Assembly (NCBI GenBank): GCA_029057785.1
Contig: JAIDZC010000038.1
Span: 45,932 to 109,931 of the forward strand
Direction: 5' to 3'
Source of the DNA: Anaeroplasmataceae bacterium
GTDB lineage: Bacteria; Bacillota_I; Bacilli_A; Acholeplasmatales; Anaeroplasmataceae
DNA: 64,000 nt
Shown: piece after piece, positions 44,890 to 53,719 of the stretch
How the letters are laid out: every line of letters starts with the position of its first letter
Position numbering within the stretch: position 1 is the first letter of the stretch
Made by a program: the position numbers and the translations under genes
Notes under the pieces: generated by a model
What the model saw: only the letters and a program-made list of their open reading frames with translations
What the model was told of the DNA's origin: nothing
Database searches by the model: none

Positions 44890-45471
44890 ATGAATAAGTT
44901 ATCTTTACGTAAGACTCAGGAATGGACAAGAGAAATTTTAAAGGATTATTTTATTGTTGAAGGAAATACTTTGACTGCAGAGTTATATTATGATACCTTT
45001 GCAGAGCTGATTGACCAGAATATGGGCAATGATAAGGTTGAAAAACTTAACGAAATACTCTTTGATAAAATCAATGAAATTTTAACCTTAGTTCCTAGAA
45101 AATATCAAATCCATTTTTTGATCCATATTAGAGACTTAGGAGAGTATGAATTTGAAGAAGTAGAACGAATCTTAAAACAAAATCTAATGCTAAAAATCTA
45201 TGGATTTACATTAGAAAGAAAAAGAAGACATATCACAAGTTTGTCTTTACTTTTTGGTGGTATTCTTTTATTATTAGCTAGTTATTTTTTAAGTCGCCTA
45301 GAATGGCCACAGATTATTTTTGATGTGATTAATATTAGTGGTACACTTCTTGTATGGGAAGCGGCAGATGTCAGTTTGATAGAGCGTAATGAAGAGATTA
45401 AAAAAGTAAAACAATATGTTACAAAGTTTAAAGATATTCGTTTGATTCAAGAACAATCACAAAAAAATTAA
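44890..45471 (+). CDS. Hypothetical membrane-associated protein, 193 aa
   Basis: The N-terminal two thirds are soluble and helical (SLRKTQEWTREILKDYFIVE, then charged helices), and residues about 118-138 (LSLLFGGILLLLASYFLSRL) and 145-160 form one or two membrane segments before a charged tail. I do not recognise the family. It follows the bile-salt-hydrolase-type gene by 20 bp with its own GGAG site, and the next gene is another small membrane protein 36 bp on, so the three look like one operon. A link to bile-acid response would be speculation. Confidence 0.8.
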   Translation: MNKLSLRKTQEWTREILKDYFIVEGNTLTAELYYDTFAELIDQNMGNDKVEKLNEILFDKINEILTLVPRKYQIHFLIHIRDLGEYEFEEVERILKQNLMLKIYGFTLERKRRHITSLSLLFGGILLLLASYFLSRLEWPQIIFDVINISGTLLVWEAADVSLIERNEEIKKVKQYVTKFKDIRLIQEQSQKN

Positions 45472-45507
45472 TCAGATTGCAATATTTATTAAGATAGGAG
45501 TAGTACT

Positions 45508-45942
45508 ATGAAACATCTTAGTTTTTTAAGCATTACACTTGCGTTAATACTATCATATGTTTTACTATCGATTTATGTACCAATGTATTACTTAGTATTT
45601 ATGATAGTATATCTTTACCTTTTTTGGATGAATGTGAATACCTTTTATATTAAGAAAGAATCTATGCCACTAAAAGTCATTAATAGTATATTAATATTAA
45701 CCCTTTTTGATCCTTACGTATATATAACGCAATTATTTATTTGTCATCAAGGAATTGGTATATTTTTGGCAATTCTATCTACGCTTATTATAGCTCTAGA
45801 TATAGGATATATACTCTATTGTTTGATAAAGAAAATAAAATTAAATCAGTTATTCTATAGTGGTTGTTTAATCATGAGCTTAATCATTTTAAGTGGAGCA
45901 TTTAGTTATTTTATCTATTTAATGAATTTAAGTGGGGATTAA
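45508..45942 (+). CDS. Hypothetical four-helix membrane protein, 144 aa
   Basis: Almost entirely hydrophobic, with about four transmembrane helices (near 5-45, 55-75, 83-108 and 117-140) and few charges. AGGAG precedes the ATG. No family recognised. Third gene in the putative operon with the bile-salt-hydrolase-type gene; ends at a bidirectional terminator. Confidence 0.75.
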   Translation: MKHLSFLSITLALILSYVLLSIYVPMYYLVFMIVYLYLFWMNVNTFYIKKESMPLKVINSILILTLFDPYVYITQLFICHQGIGIFLAILSTLIIALDIGYILYCLIKKIKLNQLFYSGCLIMSLIILSGAFSYFIYLMNLSGD

Positions 45943-45950
45943 AAAAATTT

Positions 45951-45973
45951 AGGGGTGTCAATTTGACACCCCT
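45951..45973. terminator. Bidirectional terminator
   Basis: Stem AGGGGTGTCA/TGACACCCCT (45951-45960 with 45964-45973). The minus-strand side has a long T-run; the plus side is weaker. Confidence 0.88.
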
Positions 45974-45995
45974 TATTTATTGAACAGAATATGTT

Positions 45996-46595
45996 TTATT
46001 CTGTTGTCTGATATAAAAATTGTTCTGGACCAGTATCCCTCATAAGAAGGGTTTTATCTTTATATTTAAATAAGAATAAAGTAAACATATACAAATCTCC
46101 GATACATCCACCTACATGAATAGAAAACAGAAGAGACATCAGAAGAAATAAAGTACCATCCAAAAAGTAAAACCAAATCACTAAACCACCAAATAAAAGA
46201 CCAAATACTGTAAATGGTGCAATAAGTGCTATCATTGATGCTTTACGATAAACATAAATATTAGGTACTCCACAATACGCACAGCTCCAGCTGATACCAA
46301 AGGTAAGCTTCTGTTTGGTAAGAGCTTTATAAGCTATACCATGAACTAGCTCATGTAGTACCATATAAAGTATCATAGCTACTGCCAGTCCTAATAAATA
46401 TAGTGAAGTTCGATAGGAAAATTCAAATTCAAACTTCTTTGTACAGAAGTAGATTGGTAAGAGAATAGCTAGTGGTATTAGTGTTAATATTAAAGAAAAT
46501 AAAGTGAGTATTAAACCTGTTTTTTTCTCTTTGGCATCAATATGGAAAATCTCATTATAGCCTTCTGGTAATATTTCCTCGTAATTTTTTGACAT
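45996..46595 (-). CDS. DUF3267 membrane zinc-metalloprotease-like protein
   Basis: The ATG at 46595 is taken, since the in-frame GTG at 46604 lies in the ribosome site GAGGTG. 199 residues, about four transmembrane helices. The zinc motif HELVH sits after a membrane helix (YMVLHELVHGIAYKAL), as in DUF3267 and site-2-protease-like families. It is transcribed divergently from the MarR-ABC operon across 124 bp. Substrate unknown. Confidence 0.88.
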   Translation of the reverse strand: MSKNYEEILPEGYNEIFHIDAKEKKTGLILTLFSLILTLIPLAILLPIYFCTKKFEFEFSYRTSLYLLGLAVAMILYMVLHELVHGIAYKALTKQKLTFGISWSCAYCGVPNIYVYRKASMIALIAPFTVFGLLFGGLVIWFYFLDGTLFLLMSLLFSIHVGGCIGDLYMFTLFLFKYKDKTLLMRDTGPEQFLYQTTE

Positions 46596-46664
46596 AAAAT
46601 TCACCTCATATCATTATTTTATAATAAGTATCCGTCTTTGTCAAATTTCTATAAAATATATTAG

Positions 46665-46672
46665 TTAGGTAC
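46665..46672. promoter_or_regulatory. Candidate MarR operator half-palindrome
   Basis: AGGTACCT, a perfect 8-bp palindrome, lies immediately before the -35 box of the marR promoter, a position suited to autorepression. Short, so uncertain. Confidence 0.25.
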
Positions 46673-46673
46673 C

Positions 46674-46702
46674 TTGATATTTAATGCAAATTGGTGTAAA
46701 AT
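46674..46702 (+). promoter_or_regulatory. Promoter of marR-ABC operon
   Basis: TTGATA (46674-46679), 17 bp, TAAAAT (46697-46702). Confidence 0.65.
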
Positions 46703-46719
46703 GGACTAGGTGATACTTT

Positions 46720-47139
46720 ATGGAAAGAAGAGAATTACTTGGTTTATTACAGAAGTGTGGACACTTTTTACATCATCAAAAGGGAAAGAAACTTGGACAA
46801 TATAGAATTCTTTTGATTTTAAAAAATCATCCAATGCTTCCCCAAGGTGAGTTATTAGACTGTTTGCATATTCAGCCAGGTTCCTTATCAGAAATATTGT
46901 TAAAGATGGAATCAAGTGGGCTGATTACAAGAACTAAGGATCCTAAAGATAAAAGAAGAGTATTATTAGAATTGACAGAATCAGGTCTAATGAAAGTAAA
47001 TTCTTTAATAGAAGAATATGAATCTGAGAATGCTATACTTTTTTCTTCTTTAAGTGATAAGGAATGTGAAGAATTGTTTGATTTATTAGCTCGACTTTAT
47101 AAAAGCTGGAAAGGAGAAGACTATGCTCAAGTATATTAA
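46720..47139 (+). CDS. MarR-family transcriptional regulator
   Basis: 139 residues, typical MarR size. The winged-helix core is clear: LPQGELLDCLHIQPGSLSEILLKM as helix-turn-helix and TRTKDPKDKRRVLLELTESG as the wing. It overlaps the first ABC gene by 17 bp and is the first gene of the operon, so it most likely represses its own promoter and the exporter until a small molecule binds. AGGTGAT precedes the ATG. Confidence 0.94.
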   Translation: MERRELLGLLQKCGHFLHHQKGKKLGQYRILLILKNHPMLPQGELLDCLHIQPGSLSEILLKMESSGLITRTKDPKDKRRVLLELTESGLMKVNSLIEEYESENAILFSSLSDKECEELFDLLARLYKSWKGEDYAQVY

Positions 47140-48865
47140 AAAGTACTGGTATTTTGCAATATGGGCCCCTATTTTTATGATTGGCGAAGTATGTATGGAT
47201 TTACTTCAGCCTAGCTTTTTAACCAAAATTATAGATGAAGGTGTCAATGGACTCAACAACAATGGAATGCCTGATTTAAATATTATATTAACTAATGGTC
47301 TGATTATGATTGGATTAGTTATATTAGGTGGTATATTTGGTGTGCTAAGTGGTGTATTTGCAAATCTTTGTAGCCAAAATTTCGCCAATGATTTAAGATG
47401 TGATTGCTTTAGAAGAGTTATGCATTTATCCTTTGAACAAACCGATTATTTTGAGACCGGTTCTTTAGTAACGAGAATTACAAATGATGTAACACAAATT
47501 CAAAATTTAGTTGGTCTTTTAATTCGTGGCTTCGTTCGTACATTTATGCTGTTTGGTGGCGGAATATTTTGTATGCTGATGCTAGACTTAAGTTTTGGTA
47601 TAGTACTCGCATGTGCGCTTCCTCTTGTCATCATTTTCGTAATTATTTTCATTCGTAAAGCGAGTCCGAAATTTAAAATTCTTCAAAAGAAAATTGATGA
47701 TTTGAATTCCGTTCTTCAGGAAAATGTTTCTGGGGCTAGAGTAGTTAAAGCCTATGTAAAAGAAGAATATGAGGAAAATCGATTTGAAGAGGCTAACACA
47801 AGCTTAGTAGGAACTCAGAAGTATGTTTTAAAGCTATTTAGCTTGATGCAGCCAATAACCAATATCATCTTGAATTTAAGTATTGTTGCTATTATCTATG
47901 TTGGAGGAATTAATGTTAAGACGAATCAAGGAATGACGACAGGTCAAATTATGGCAGCAATTACCTACATTTCTAGAATTTTGATGGCAGTTTTAAATAT
48001 GGCTAATTTATTCCAAACTGCCTCTCGTGCTCAAGCATCTAGTATCAGAATTAAAGAAATTCTTCGTACACTTCCTGTTATTTCAGATGGAGCATTTCAA
48101 GAACAGACTTCATCCTTTGGTAAGATTGAATTTCAAAATGTTAGTTTTTCTTATCCAGATCAAGTAGATGTTCCTGTCCTTCAGAATTTAAGCTTTACAA
48201 TTGAAAGCGGACAGACAGTTGGAATATTGGGCTCTACAGGAAGTGGGAAATCTTCTTTAGTACAATTAATTCCTCGATTTTATGATGTGAGTGCTGGAAA
48301 TATTCTTATTGATGATGTGGACATTAAAGAGTACTCCTTAGAGTATTTAAGAAGTAAGATATCTATTGCTTTACAAAAAAGTGAATTATTTTCTAAAACC
48401 ATTTATGAAAATATTGCCTTCAGTAAACCTACTGCAACAAAAGAAGAAATTATAGATGCGGCCAAAATTGCCTGTGCAGATGATTTCATAAGTTCTAAGG
48501 AATCTGGGTATTATACAGTTGTTGCTGAAAAGGGAATGAGTCTTTCTGGCGGGCAGAAACAAAGATTGAGTATTGCAAGAGCGATTTTAAAGCCATCAGA
48601 GATTCTTATCTTTGATGATACAACGAGTGCCCTGGATTTGAAAACAGAAGCTAAGGTATTCCAAAACTTAAATGAAAAGCATAAACGAAAAACGAAAATT
48701 ATTATTGCTCAAAGAATTTCTACTGTTATGAATGCAGATATTATTTTTGTTTTAGAACATGGTAAAATTGTTGATAGAGGAAATCATAAAGAGCTTTTAG
48801 AAAGTAGTAAAATCTATCAAGAAATCTATAACTCTCAATTAAAAGGGGGTGTAGCAAATGAATAA
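47123..48865 (+). CDS. ABC exporter half-transporter with degenerate ATP site
   Basis: 580 residues: six-helix membrane domain then an ATPase domain. Walker A GSTGSGKSS is intact, and the signature LSGGQKQRLSIARA is canonical, but Walker B ends in FDD (ILIFDDTTSALD) instead of the catalytic Glu, and the H-loop has Gln (IIIAQRIST) instead of His. This is the degenerate-site partner of a heterodimeric exporter of the BmrC/D or LmrC/D type. It overlaps marR by 17 bp and its partner by 8 bp. Substrate probably a toxic hydrophobic compound (inference from family and MarR control). Confidence 0.95.
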   Translation: MLKYIKKYWYFAIWAPIFMIGEVCMDLLQPSFLTKIIDEGVNGLNNNGMPDLNIILTNGLIMIGLVILGGIFGVLSGVFANLCSQNFANDLRCDCFRRVMHLSFEQTDYFETGSLVTRITNDVTQIQNLVGLLIRGFVRTFMLFGGGIFCMLMLDLSFGIVLACALPLVIIFVIIFIRKASPKFKILQKKIDDLNSVLQENVSGARVVKAYVKEEYEENRFEEANTSLVGTQKYVLKLFSLMQPITNIILNLSIVAIIYVGGINVKTNQGMTTGQIMAAITYISRILMAVLNMANLFQTASRAQASSIRIKEILRTLPVISDGAFQEQTSSFGKIEFQNVSFSYPDQVDVPVLQNLSFTIESGQTVGILGSTGSGKSSLVQLIPRFYDVSAGNILIDDVDIKEYSLEYLRSKISIALQKSELFSKTIYENIAFSKPTATKEEIIDAAKIACADDFISSKESGYYTVVAEKGMSLSGGQKQRLSIARAILKPSEILIFDDTTSALDLKTEAKVFQNLNEKHKRKTKIIIAQRISTVMNADIIFVLEHGKIVDRGNHKELLESSKIYQEIYNSQLKGGVANE

Positions 48866-50849
48866 GAAAGAATTTTTAGAGCTTCTCAATCAATCTAAAA
48901 AAGAAATGAATCAGGAAGGAAAGCTTTCTGAAGAAACAAAAGCTTTGATTTTAAAAGAAAAGGATCCTTTATTAAATGATCTTTCAGAAAATGAGAAAAT
49001 AGAACTTTATAAACTCCTTCAAGCAACCAATAAAAAAGACAATCCAACTTCTGTAGCTCAGCCATCTCTTCGTTTTGGTGGAAGAGGACCTAGAAGCTTT
49101 GGTATGGGAGAAAAAGCTGAAAACAGAAGGGGAACTATTTTAAGACTCCTTAGATATTTTCAAAGAGAAATACCTCTTGTTTCTATTTTGTTTTTAGCAA
49201 TACTAGTTGTTGTTTTATGTAATGTAATTACACCAAGATTACAAAGTGCTGCAATAGATTCTATTGATAATAAAGACTTTAATGCCTTATATCCATACTT
49301 ATTTTGGATGATAGGTGCGTTTGTTCTCTTATCTTTATTCAACTTGGTTCAAGGTTTAATTAGTGCTATCTTATCTCAAAAAATAGTTAAGAGAATGAGA
49401 AGTGATTTGTTTCATAAAATCATTCATCTACCGATTGTCTATTTTGATACACATTCCCATGGAGATATTATGAGTAGAATGACAAATGATGTAGATAATA
49501 TATCAAACACACTTGCTCAAAGTCTAAGCTCTTTATTTAATGGTGTAATGATGATAATCGGAACACTGATTATGATGTTTATTACCTCCTGGCAGCTTGC
49601 GAGTCTTTCTCTAGTTGTAATTTTATTAACAGTTGTTGCTACTAAGATATTATCTAAGGCAATGAAAAAATACTTTAAGCGTAGACAAATCCTTTTAGGA
49701 AAATTAAATGGTACAGTAGAAGAAATGGTAACAAGCTATCGTACGGTTGCAAGCTACTCTAAGGCTGAAGATATAATAGAAGAATTTGCAGACACCTCAA
49801 AACAATTAACCAAGACGGGAATCATTGCAGAGATATTAGGTGGTTCTATGGGACCAATTATGAATGCCATCAGTAATATCGGATTTGTTATTATTGCTGC
49901 CTTTGGCGGATACTTTGCAACAAAGGATATTGTATCTATTGGAGTCATTTCTGCCTTCATCATATACGCTAAGGAATTTTCAAGACCATTAAATGAGATT
50001 GCCTCTTTATATGGGCAGCTTCAAACTGCAATTGCCTCTGCTGAACGTGTGTTTATCATTTTTGATAGTCAAGAAGAGAATAATTCAGGAACAGAGGATA
50101 TGGAAAGCAAGGAAGGGAATATTACTTTCTCTAATGTAAACTTTTCTTATGCAAATGGGAAACAAGTTTTATTTGATTTTAATTTAGATATCCATAGTGG
50201 TGAAAAAATAGCTCTTGTAGGGCATACTGGTTCTGGTAAGACAACAGTTGTAAATCTTTTAATGCGTTTCTATGATGTGAATCAAGGCAATATCTTAATT
50301 GATGGGGTCGATGTTCAAGACATAGATAAAGAAGAACTAAGAAGAAATACAGCGATTGTTTTACAAGATACCGTATTATTTCACGATACTATAAGGAATA
50401 ACCTTATGTATTCAAATAGTTCTGCAACAGAGGAAGACATAATAGATGCTGCTAAAAAATGTCATTGTGATTCCTTTATTGAACAGATGAAGGGTGGCTA
50501 TGATGCTATTCTTTCAGAGGGAGGATCTAACTTAAGTCAGGGACAGCGTCAACTTTTAAGTATCGCAAGAGCCTTCATTGCTAAGCCTAAAATCTTAATT
50601 TTAGATGAAGCTACCTCAAGTGTAGATACAAGAACAGAAAAGCTGATTCAGGATGCTATGGTACAGCTTATGAAAAATAAAACCAGCTTGATTATTGCGC
50701 ATAGACTTTCTACAATTTTAGATGCCGATAAGATTATAGTTATGGATCAAGGCCGCATTGTAGAAGTAGGAAATCACAATGCCTTAATGAAGCAAAAGGG
50801 AAAATATTATGAGCTTTATATGACACAATTTGCAGGAAATGCATTATAA
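48858..50849 (+). CDS. ABC exporter half-transporter with canonical ATP site
   Basis: 663 residues, longer than its partner by an N-terminal extension of about 110 residues carrying a charged, helical LSEETKALILKEKDPLL segment and a Gly/Arg-rich linker. Six-helix membrane domain; Walker A GHTGSGKTT, signature LSQGQRQLLSIARA, Walker B ILILDEATSSVD with catalytic Glu, and H-loop His (LIIAHRLST). It pairs with the preceding subunit. The signature LSQGQ deviates from LSGGQ, as expected for the half that faces the degenerate site. Confidence 0.95.
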   Translation: MNKKEFLELLNQSKKEMNQEGKLSEETKALILKEKDPLLNDLSENEKIELYKLLQATNKKDNPTSVAQPSLRFGGRGPRSFGMGEKAENRRGTILRLLRYFQREIPLVSILFLAILVVVLCNVITPRLQSAAIDSIDNKDFNALYPYLFWMIGAFVLLSLFNLVQGLISAILSQKIVKRMRSDLFHKIIHLPIVYFDTHSHGDIMSRMTNDVDNISNTLAQSLSSLFNGVMMIIGTLIMMFITSWQLASLSLVVILLTVVATKILSKAMKKYFKRRQILLGKLNGTVEEMVTSYRTVASYSKAEDIIEEFADTSKQLTKTGIIAEILGGSMGPIMNAISNIGFVIIAAFGGYFATKDIVSIGVISAFIIYAKEFSRPLNEIASLYGQLQTAIASAERVFIIFDSQEENNSGTEDMESKEGNITFSNVNFSYANGKQVLFDFNLDIHSGEKIALVGHTGSGKTTVVNLLMRFYDVNQGNILIDGVDVQDIDKEELRRNTAIVLQDTVLFHDTIRNNLMYSNSSATEEDIIDAAKKCHCDSFIEQMKGGYDAILSEGGSNLSQGQRQLLSIARAFIAKPKILILDEATSSVDTRTEKLIQDAMVQLMKNKTSLIIAHRLSTILDADKIIVMDQGRIVEVGNHNALMKQKGKYYELYMTQFAGNAL

Positions 50850-50850
50850 A

Positions 50851-50885
50851 AAGGATTGGGATAGTTTTATCCCATTCTTTTTTTG
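50851..50885 (+). terminator. Intrinsic terminator of the ABC operon
   Basis: TGGGATA/TATCCCA (50857-50863 with 50868-50874) followed by TTCTTTTTTT. Confidence 0.85.
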
Positions 50886-50931
50886 ACATTAGTTTGGATA
50901 TCGAGTATAATAAAAAAGTGAGGTTATTGTT

Positions 50932-51552
50932 ATGCTACTATTTACTTTAATTGATTTTAATTTAACACCACTAGAAATTGCTGGAAATATTCTAACCTTC
51001 ATAGGAATGGTTTTATTTTTGACAAGCTCGTTTTGTAGAAAGAAAAAAAATATCTTACTCTTTCAAACGGGAAACCATTTCTTAAGCAGTATAGGAGAGA
51101 TTTTTTTAGGTCAGATTTCAGGTGCTATTCAAGATGTAATAAGCATTGTAAGAAATATATTTATTCTATTAAATAAGAATAATAAAATTTGGAATATCAT
51201 CTTTATTGCATCAGCTGCAATTTTAGGAATAGTCTTTAATATTGTTTTTCAATTGGATGATCCAGTTTTAATCGCAATTGGGTTTCTACCTGTTATTGCT
51301 TCCTTTCAGTATTCTATTGTTGTATTATTGCCGAATATCAAGGTTCCCTATATTAAAGCTTCTATGGCTTTTTCATCCATCTGCTGGTTGATTTATGGTT
51401 TGTTTTTAAAGAATTATGCTATGGCAATTTTTAATGCAGCAATTTTTATAGTTTCTATAGGTTCAATCCTACAGTATTTTGTTCATAAGAAGAAAGGAAA
51501 TATGGAAGAAGAACAGGCATTAGAAGAGGATCAAAATCCTATAGAAGAATAG
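50932..51552 (+). CDS. YgjV-family membrane protein
   Basis: 206 residues with about six transmembrane helices. LEIAGNILTFIGMVLFLTSS, SIGEIFLGQISGAIQDVIS and VRNIFILL match the YgjV family (an uncharacterised bacterial membrane family with a SWEET/semiSWEET-like pattern). The C-terminal tail is acidic and cytosolic (EEEQALEEDQNPIEE). Monocistronic, with its own terminator. Confidence 0.82.
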   Translation: MLLFTLIDFNLTPLEIAGNILTFIGMVLFLTSSFCRKKKNILLFQTGNHFLSSIGEIFLGQISGAIQDVISIVRNIFILLNKNNKIWNIIFIASAAILGIVFNIVFQLDDPVLIAIGFLPVIASFQYSIVVLLPNIKVPYIKASMAFSSICWLIYGLFLKNYAMAIFNAAIFIVSIGSILQYFVHKKKGNMEEEQALEEDQNPIEE

Positions 51553-51559
51553 ACTAAAC

Positions 51560-51605
51560 AATCTACTGACATTCTTAAATAAGGGAATAAGTAGGTTTTT
51601 TCTTT
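51560..51605 (+). terminator. Intrinsic terminator
   Basis: AATCTACT/AGTAGGTT (51560-51567 with 51590-51597, one wobble) with an inner ATTC/GAAT pairing, then TTTTTTC. Confidence 0.75.
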
Positions 51606-51670
51606 TTATATGTCACTAAATTTCATTGGAAATTGTTTTATAATTGGAAAGAGAAAAGGATGTGAGGAAT

Positions 51671-52150
51671 ATGACAGAACAGGAGTTTTCTATAAAATAT
51701 CAAAAATATAGTCAGGAATTATATACAATTTGTTATGGATATACTAAGAATCCCTTTGACGCAGAAGATATTTTACAAGACGTGTTTTTGAAATATTTAA
51801 AATGCAAATATGTATTTACAGATGAATTACAGGAAAAATACTGGTTAATTCGCGTATGCATTAATGTTTGTAAGAACTATGTGAAATCATCCTATTACAT
51901 TAAGGTAACCCTTTCCCAAGAAATTTTAGAAGCTTATCCGGATAAAAGCTTAAAAAAAGAAACCGATGTTTTAGCACGAATTGTAAAGCATCTTCCAAAA
52001 AAGTATAAAGAGGTTATAATTCTATATTATTATAATTCTTTAAAAACAAATGAAATCGCTCATATCTTAAATATTTCTTTATCTGCAGTAAAGAAGCGTT
52101 TAGAAAGAGCACGGAATATCATTTTAGAAGAAATGGAGAAATATTTATGA
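51671..52150 (+). CDS. ECF-type RNA polymerase sigma factor
   Basis: The ATG at 51671 (after GTGAGGA) is preferred to an in-frame TTG at 51644. 159 residues, ECF size. Region 2 includes ELYTICYGYTKNPFDAEDIL and QDVFLKYLK; region 4 includes LPKKYKEVIILYYYNSLKTN and EIAHILNISLSAVKKRLERA, a clear helix-turn-helix. No region 3 and no extra domain. Its stop overlaps the next start as ATGA, the classic arrangement of an ECF sigma factor with its membrane anti-sigma factor; here the partner is a membrane-tethered serpin. Confidence 0.95.
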   Translation: MTEQEFSIKYQKYSQELYTICYGYTKNPFDAEDILQDVFLKYLKCKYVFTDELQEKYWLIRVCINVCKNYVKSSYYIKVTLSQEILEAYPDKSLKKETDVLARIVKHLPKKYKEVIILYYYNSLKTNEIAHILNISLSAVKKRLERARNIILEEMEKYL

Positions 52151-53580
52151 ATTTAGAGGATAAATTAAAAGAATTAAAAGAGGAAGTTCCTAAAGTGAAT
52201 TCCTCGTTAGAAAGTGAAATTTATTTAAAAAGTATAAAAAAGAAAACAGGTAGAAATCCTTTTTTCAATAAACTAACACTTTCCATAGCTGGAATAGTTT
52301 CAATTGTTTTGCTTCTTACGATTGGGCTAGTGACTTTTAGACAAGTAGAAAACAATAAAATGAATTCAGCAGTTCATTTATTGAAGAAAGTTACAGAACC
52401 AGATGATTTGGCAAATCCATCAGACTCTTACGTAGAGTTTTGTGATGCAGTCAATTTTTTCTCAGGTGAGCTTGCCTCTTTGGCTGTAGAAGAGCTTCCC
52501 TCATCTGAAAATACGGTTGTATCCCCAGTGTCTTTATTTAGTGCCTTGGCACTTGCGGTAGAATGTAGTGATGGTTCTTCAAGACAACAGCTCTTGGACG
52601 CTATGAGAATGAATTATGACACCTTGATTTTAAATTATGAAAAGCTATATCAAGAAATTAATCGTGTTGGACTACATGATGATTCATCCAAAACAAAATG
52701 TAAGCTTACCAATTCCATTTGGCTTGATGAAAATGTCACCTTTAAAGAAGTAGGATTAAACAACCTTGCCAATCATTATTATAGTTATTCTCATAGCCTA
52801 GATATGAAGAAAAAGGAATATGTGAATCGTTACATAAAAACTTTTATCAGTAAGCAAACAGATGGATTTTTAAAACCAGACTTTTCCATATCAGAAGATA
52901 CGATTTTCCTTTTGATGAACACCTTGTATTTAAAAGATGTTTGGCAATCCACAGGAAAAGAAATAAAATTAACAGATGCAAAATATGATTTTACCAATGC
53001 GGATGGAAGTAAAATAACTAAAAAACTTATGATGGGTAAGTATATTTTAGGTAAGGCTTATGAACAAGAAGAATATAGAGAGTTTTACACCTCCACATCA
53101 TCTGGATATAAAGTACATTTTATTGTTCCAAAGGAAGGATATGGAATAGACCAAATATTTACAAGTGAGGCAATTTCTGCTCTTTGCAAGCGAGAGTATG
53201 AAAAAAAAAATGAAGAAGCAAAGGAACGATATTTTACTCGTACTCTCTTTCCCGAATTTCAGGCAGAAAGTAGCCTACATTTAGAGGAGATTCTTACAAA
53301 GTTAGGTATATCAGATATCTTCCATATCGAAACATCTGACTTCTCTAATCTTTCAGATGGAAAACTCGTTTGTAATGGTGTAAGTCAATCTGCAAAGCTT
53401 GTTGTGAATCGTAAAGGAATAGAAGGTGGTGCAGTAACCTTCTTGGAAGGAGCAGGCGCTGCTGGTCCAAGTGAGGTAAAGGAAATCTTTTATGATTTTG
53501 TAGTTGATAAAAGCTTTGGCTATGTCATAACGAACTCTAAAGGAATCAATCTATTTAGCGGAATTATTCGTTATATTTAA
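52147..53580 (+). CDS. Transmembrane serpin, candidate anti-sigma factor
   Basis: 477 residues. Residues 1-42 are charged and, by the positive-inside rule (KSIKKKTGRNPFFNK), cytosolic. A single transmembrane helix lies at about 43-64 (LTLSIAGIVSIVLLLTIGLV), so the rest is outside. From about 90 to the end is a full serpin: NTVVSPVSLFSALALAVECS (helix B region), DGSSRQQLL, FLLMNTLYLKDVW, and near the C terminus the hinge and reactive loop NRKGIEGGAVTFLEGAGAAG (421-440) followed by FYDFVVDKSFGYVI and LFSGIIRYI. The hinge (EGGAVT) has small residues as in inhibitory serpins. It overlaps the sigma gene by 4 bp. The N-terminal 42 residues are in the position of an anti-sigma domain but show no recognisable zinc motif. 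Confidence 0.9.
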   Translation: MNLEDKLKELKEEVPKVNSSLESEIYLKSIKKKTGRNPFFNKLTLSIAGIVSIVLLLTIGLVTFRQVENNKMNSAVHLLKKVTEPDDLANPSDSYVEFCDAVNFFSGELASLAVEELPSSENTVVSPVSLFSALALAVECSDGSSRQQLLDAMRMNYDTLILNYEKLYQEINRVGLHDDSSKTKCKLTNSIWLDENVTFKEVGLNNLANHYYSYSHSLDMKKKEYVNRYIKTFISKQTDGFLKPDFSISEDTIFLLMNTLYLKDVWQSTGKEIKLTDAKYDFTNADGSKITKKLMMGKYILGKAYEQEEYREFYTSTSSGYKVHFIVPKEGYGIDQIFTSEAISALCKREYEKKNEEAKERYFTRTLFPEFQAESSLHLEEILTKLGISDIFHIETSDFSNLSDGKLVCNGVSQSAKLVVNRKGIEGGAVTFLEGAGAAGPSEVKEIFYDFVVDKSFGYVITNSKGINLFSGIIRYI

Positions 53581-53590
53581 TCATCATTTT

Positions 53591-53622
53591 ATGGCTACTT
53601 AAGAAGAGTAGCCATTTTTTTC
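53591..53622 (+). terminator. Intrinsic terminator of the sigma-serpin operon
   Basis: ATGGCTAC/GTAGCCAT (53591-53598 with 53608-53615) followed by seven T residues. Confidence 0.9.
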
Positions 53623-53653
53623 TTTCTTGAAAACATTTTACTAAAAGATTTCC

Positions 53654-53682
53654 TTTTCAATTTTTTAAAAATATGCTATTAT
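53654..53682 (+). promoter_or_regulatory. Candidate promoter of hup
   Basis: TTTTCA (53654-53659), 17 bp, TATTAT (53677-53682) with an extended TGC; the same TTTTCA -35 occurs before the EF-G-like gene. Confidence 0.55.
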
Positions 53683-53719
53683 TTGTCATATACGAGTTTC
53701 ACAGTGGAGGATTTTGTCG

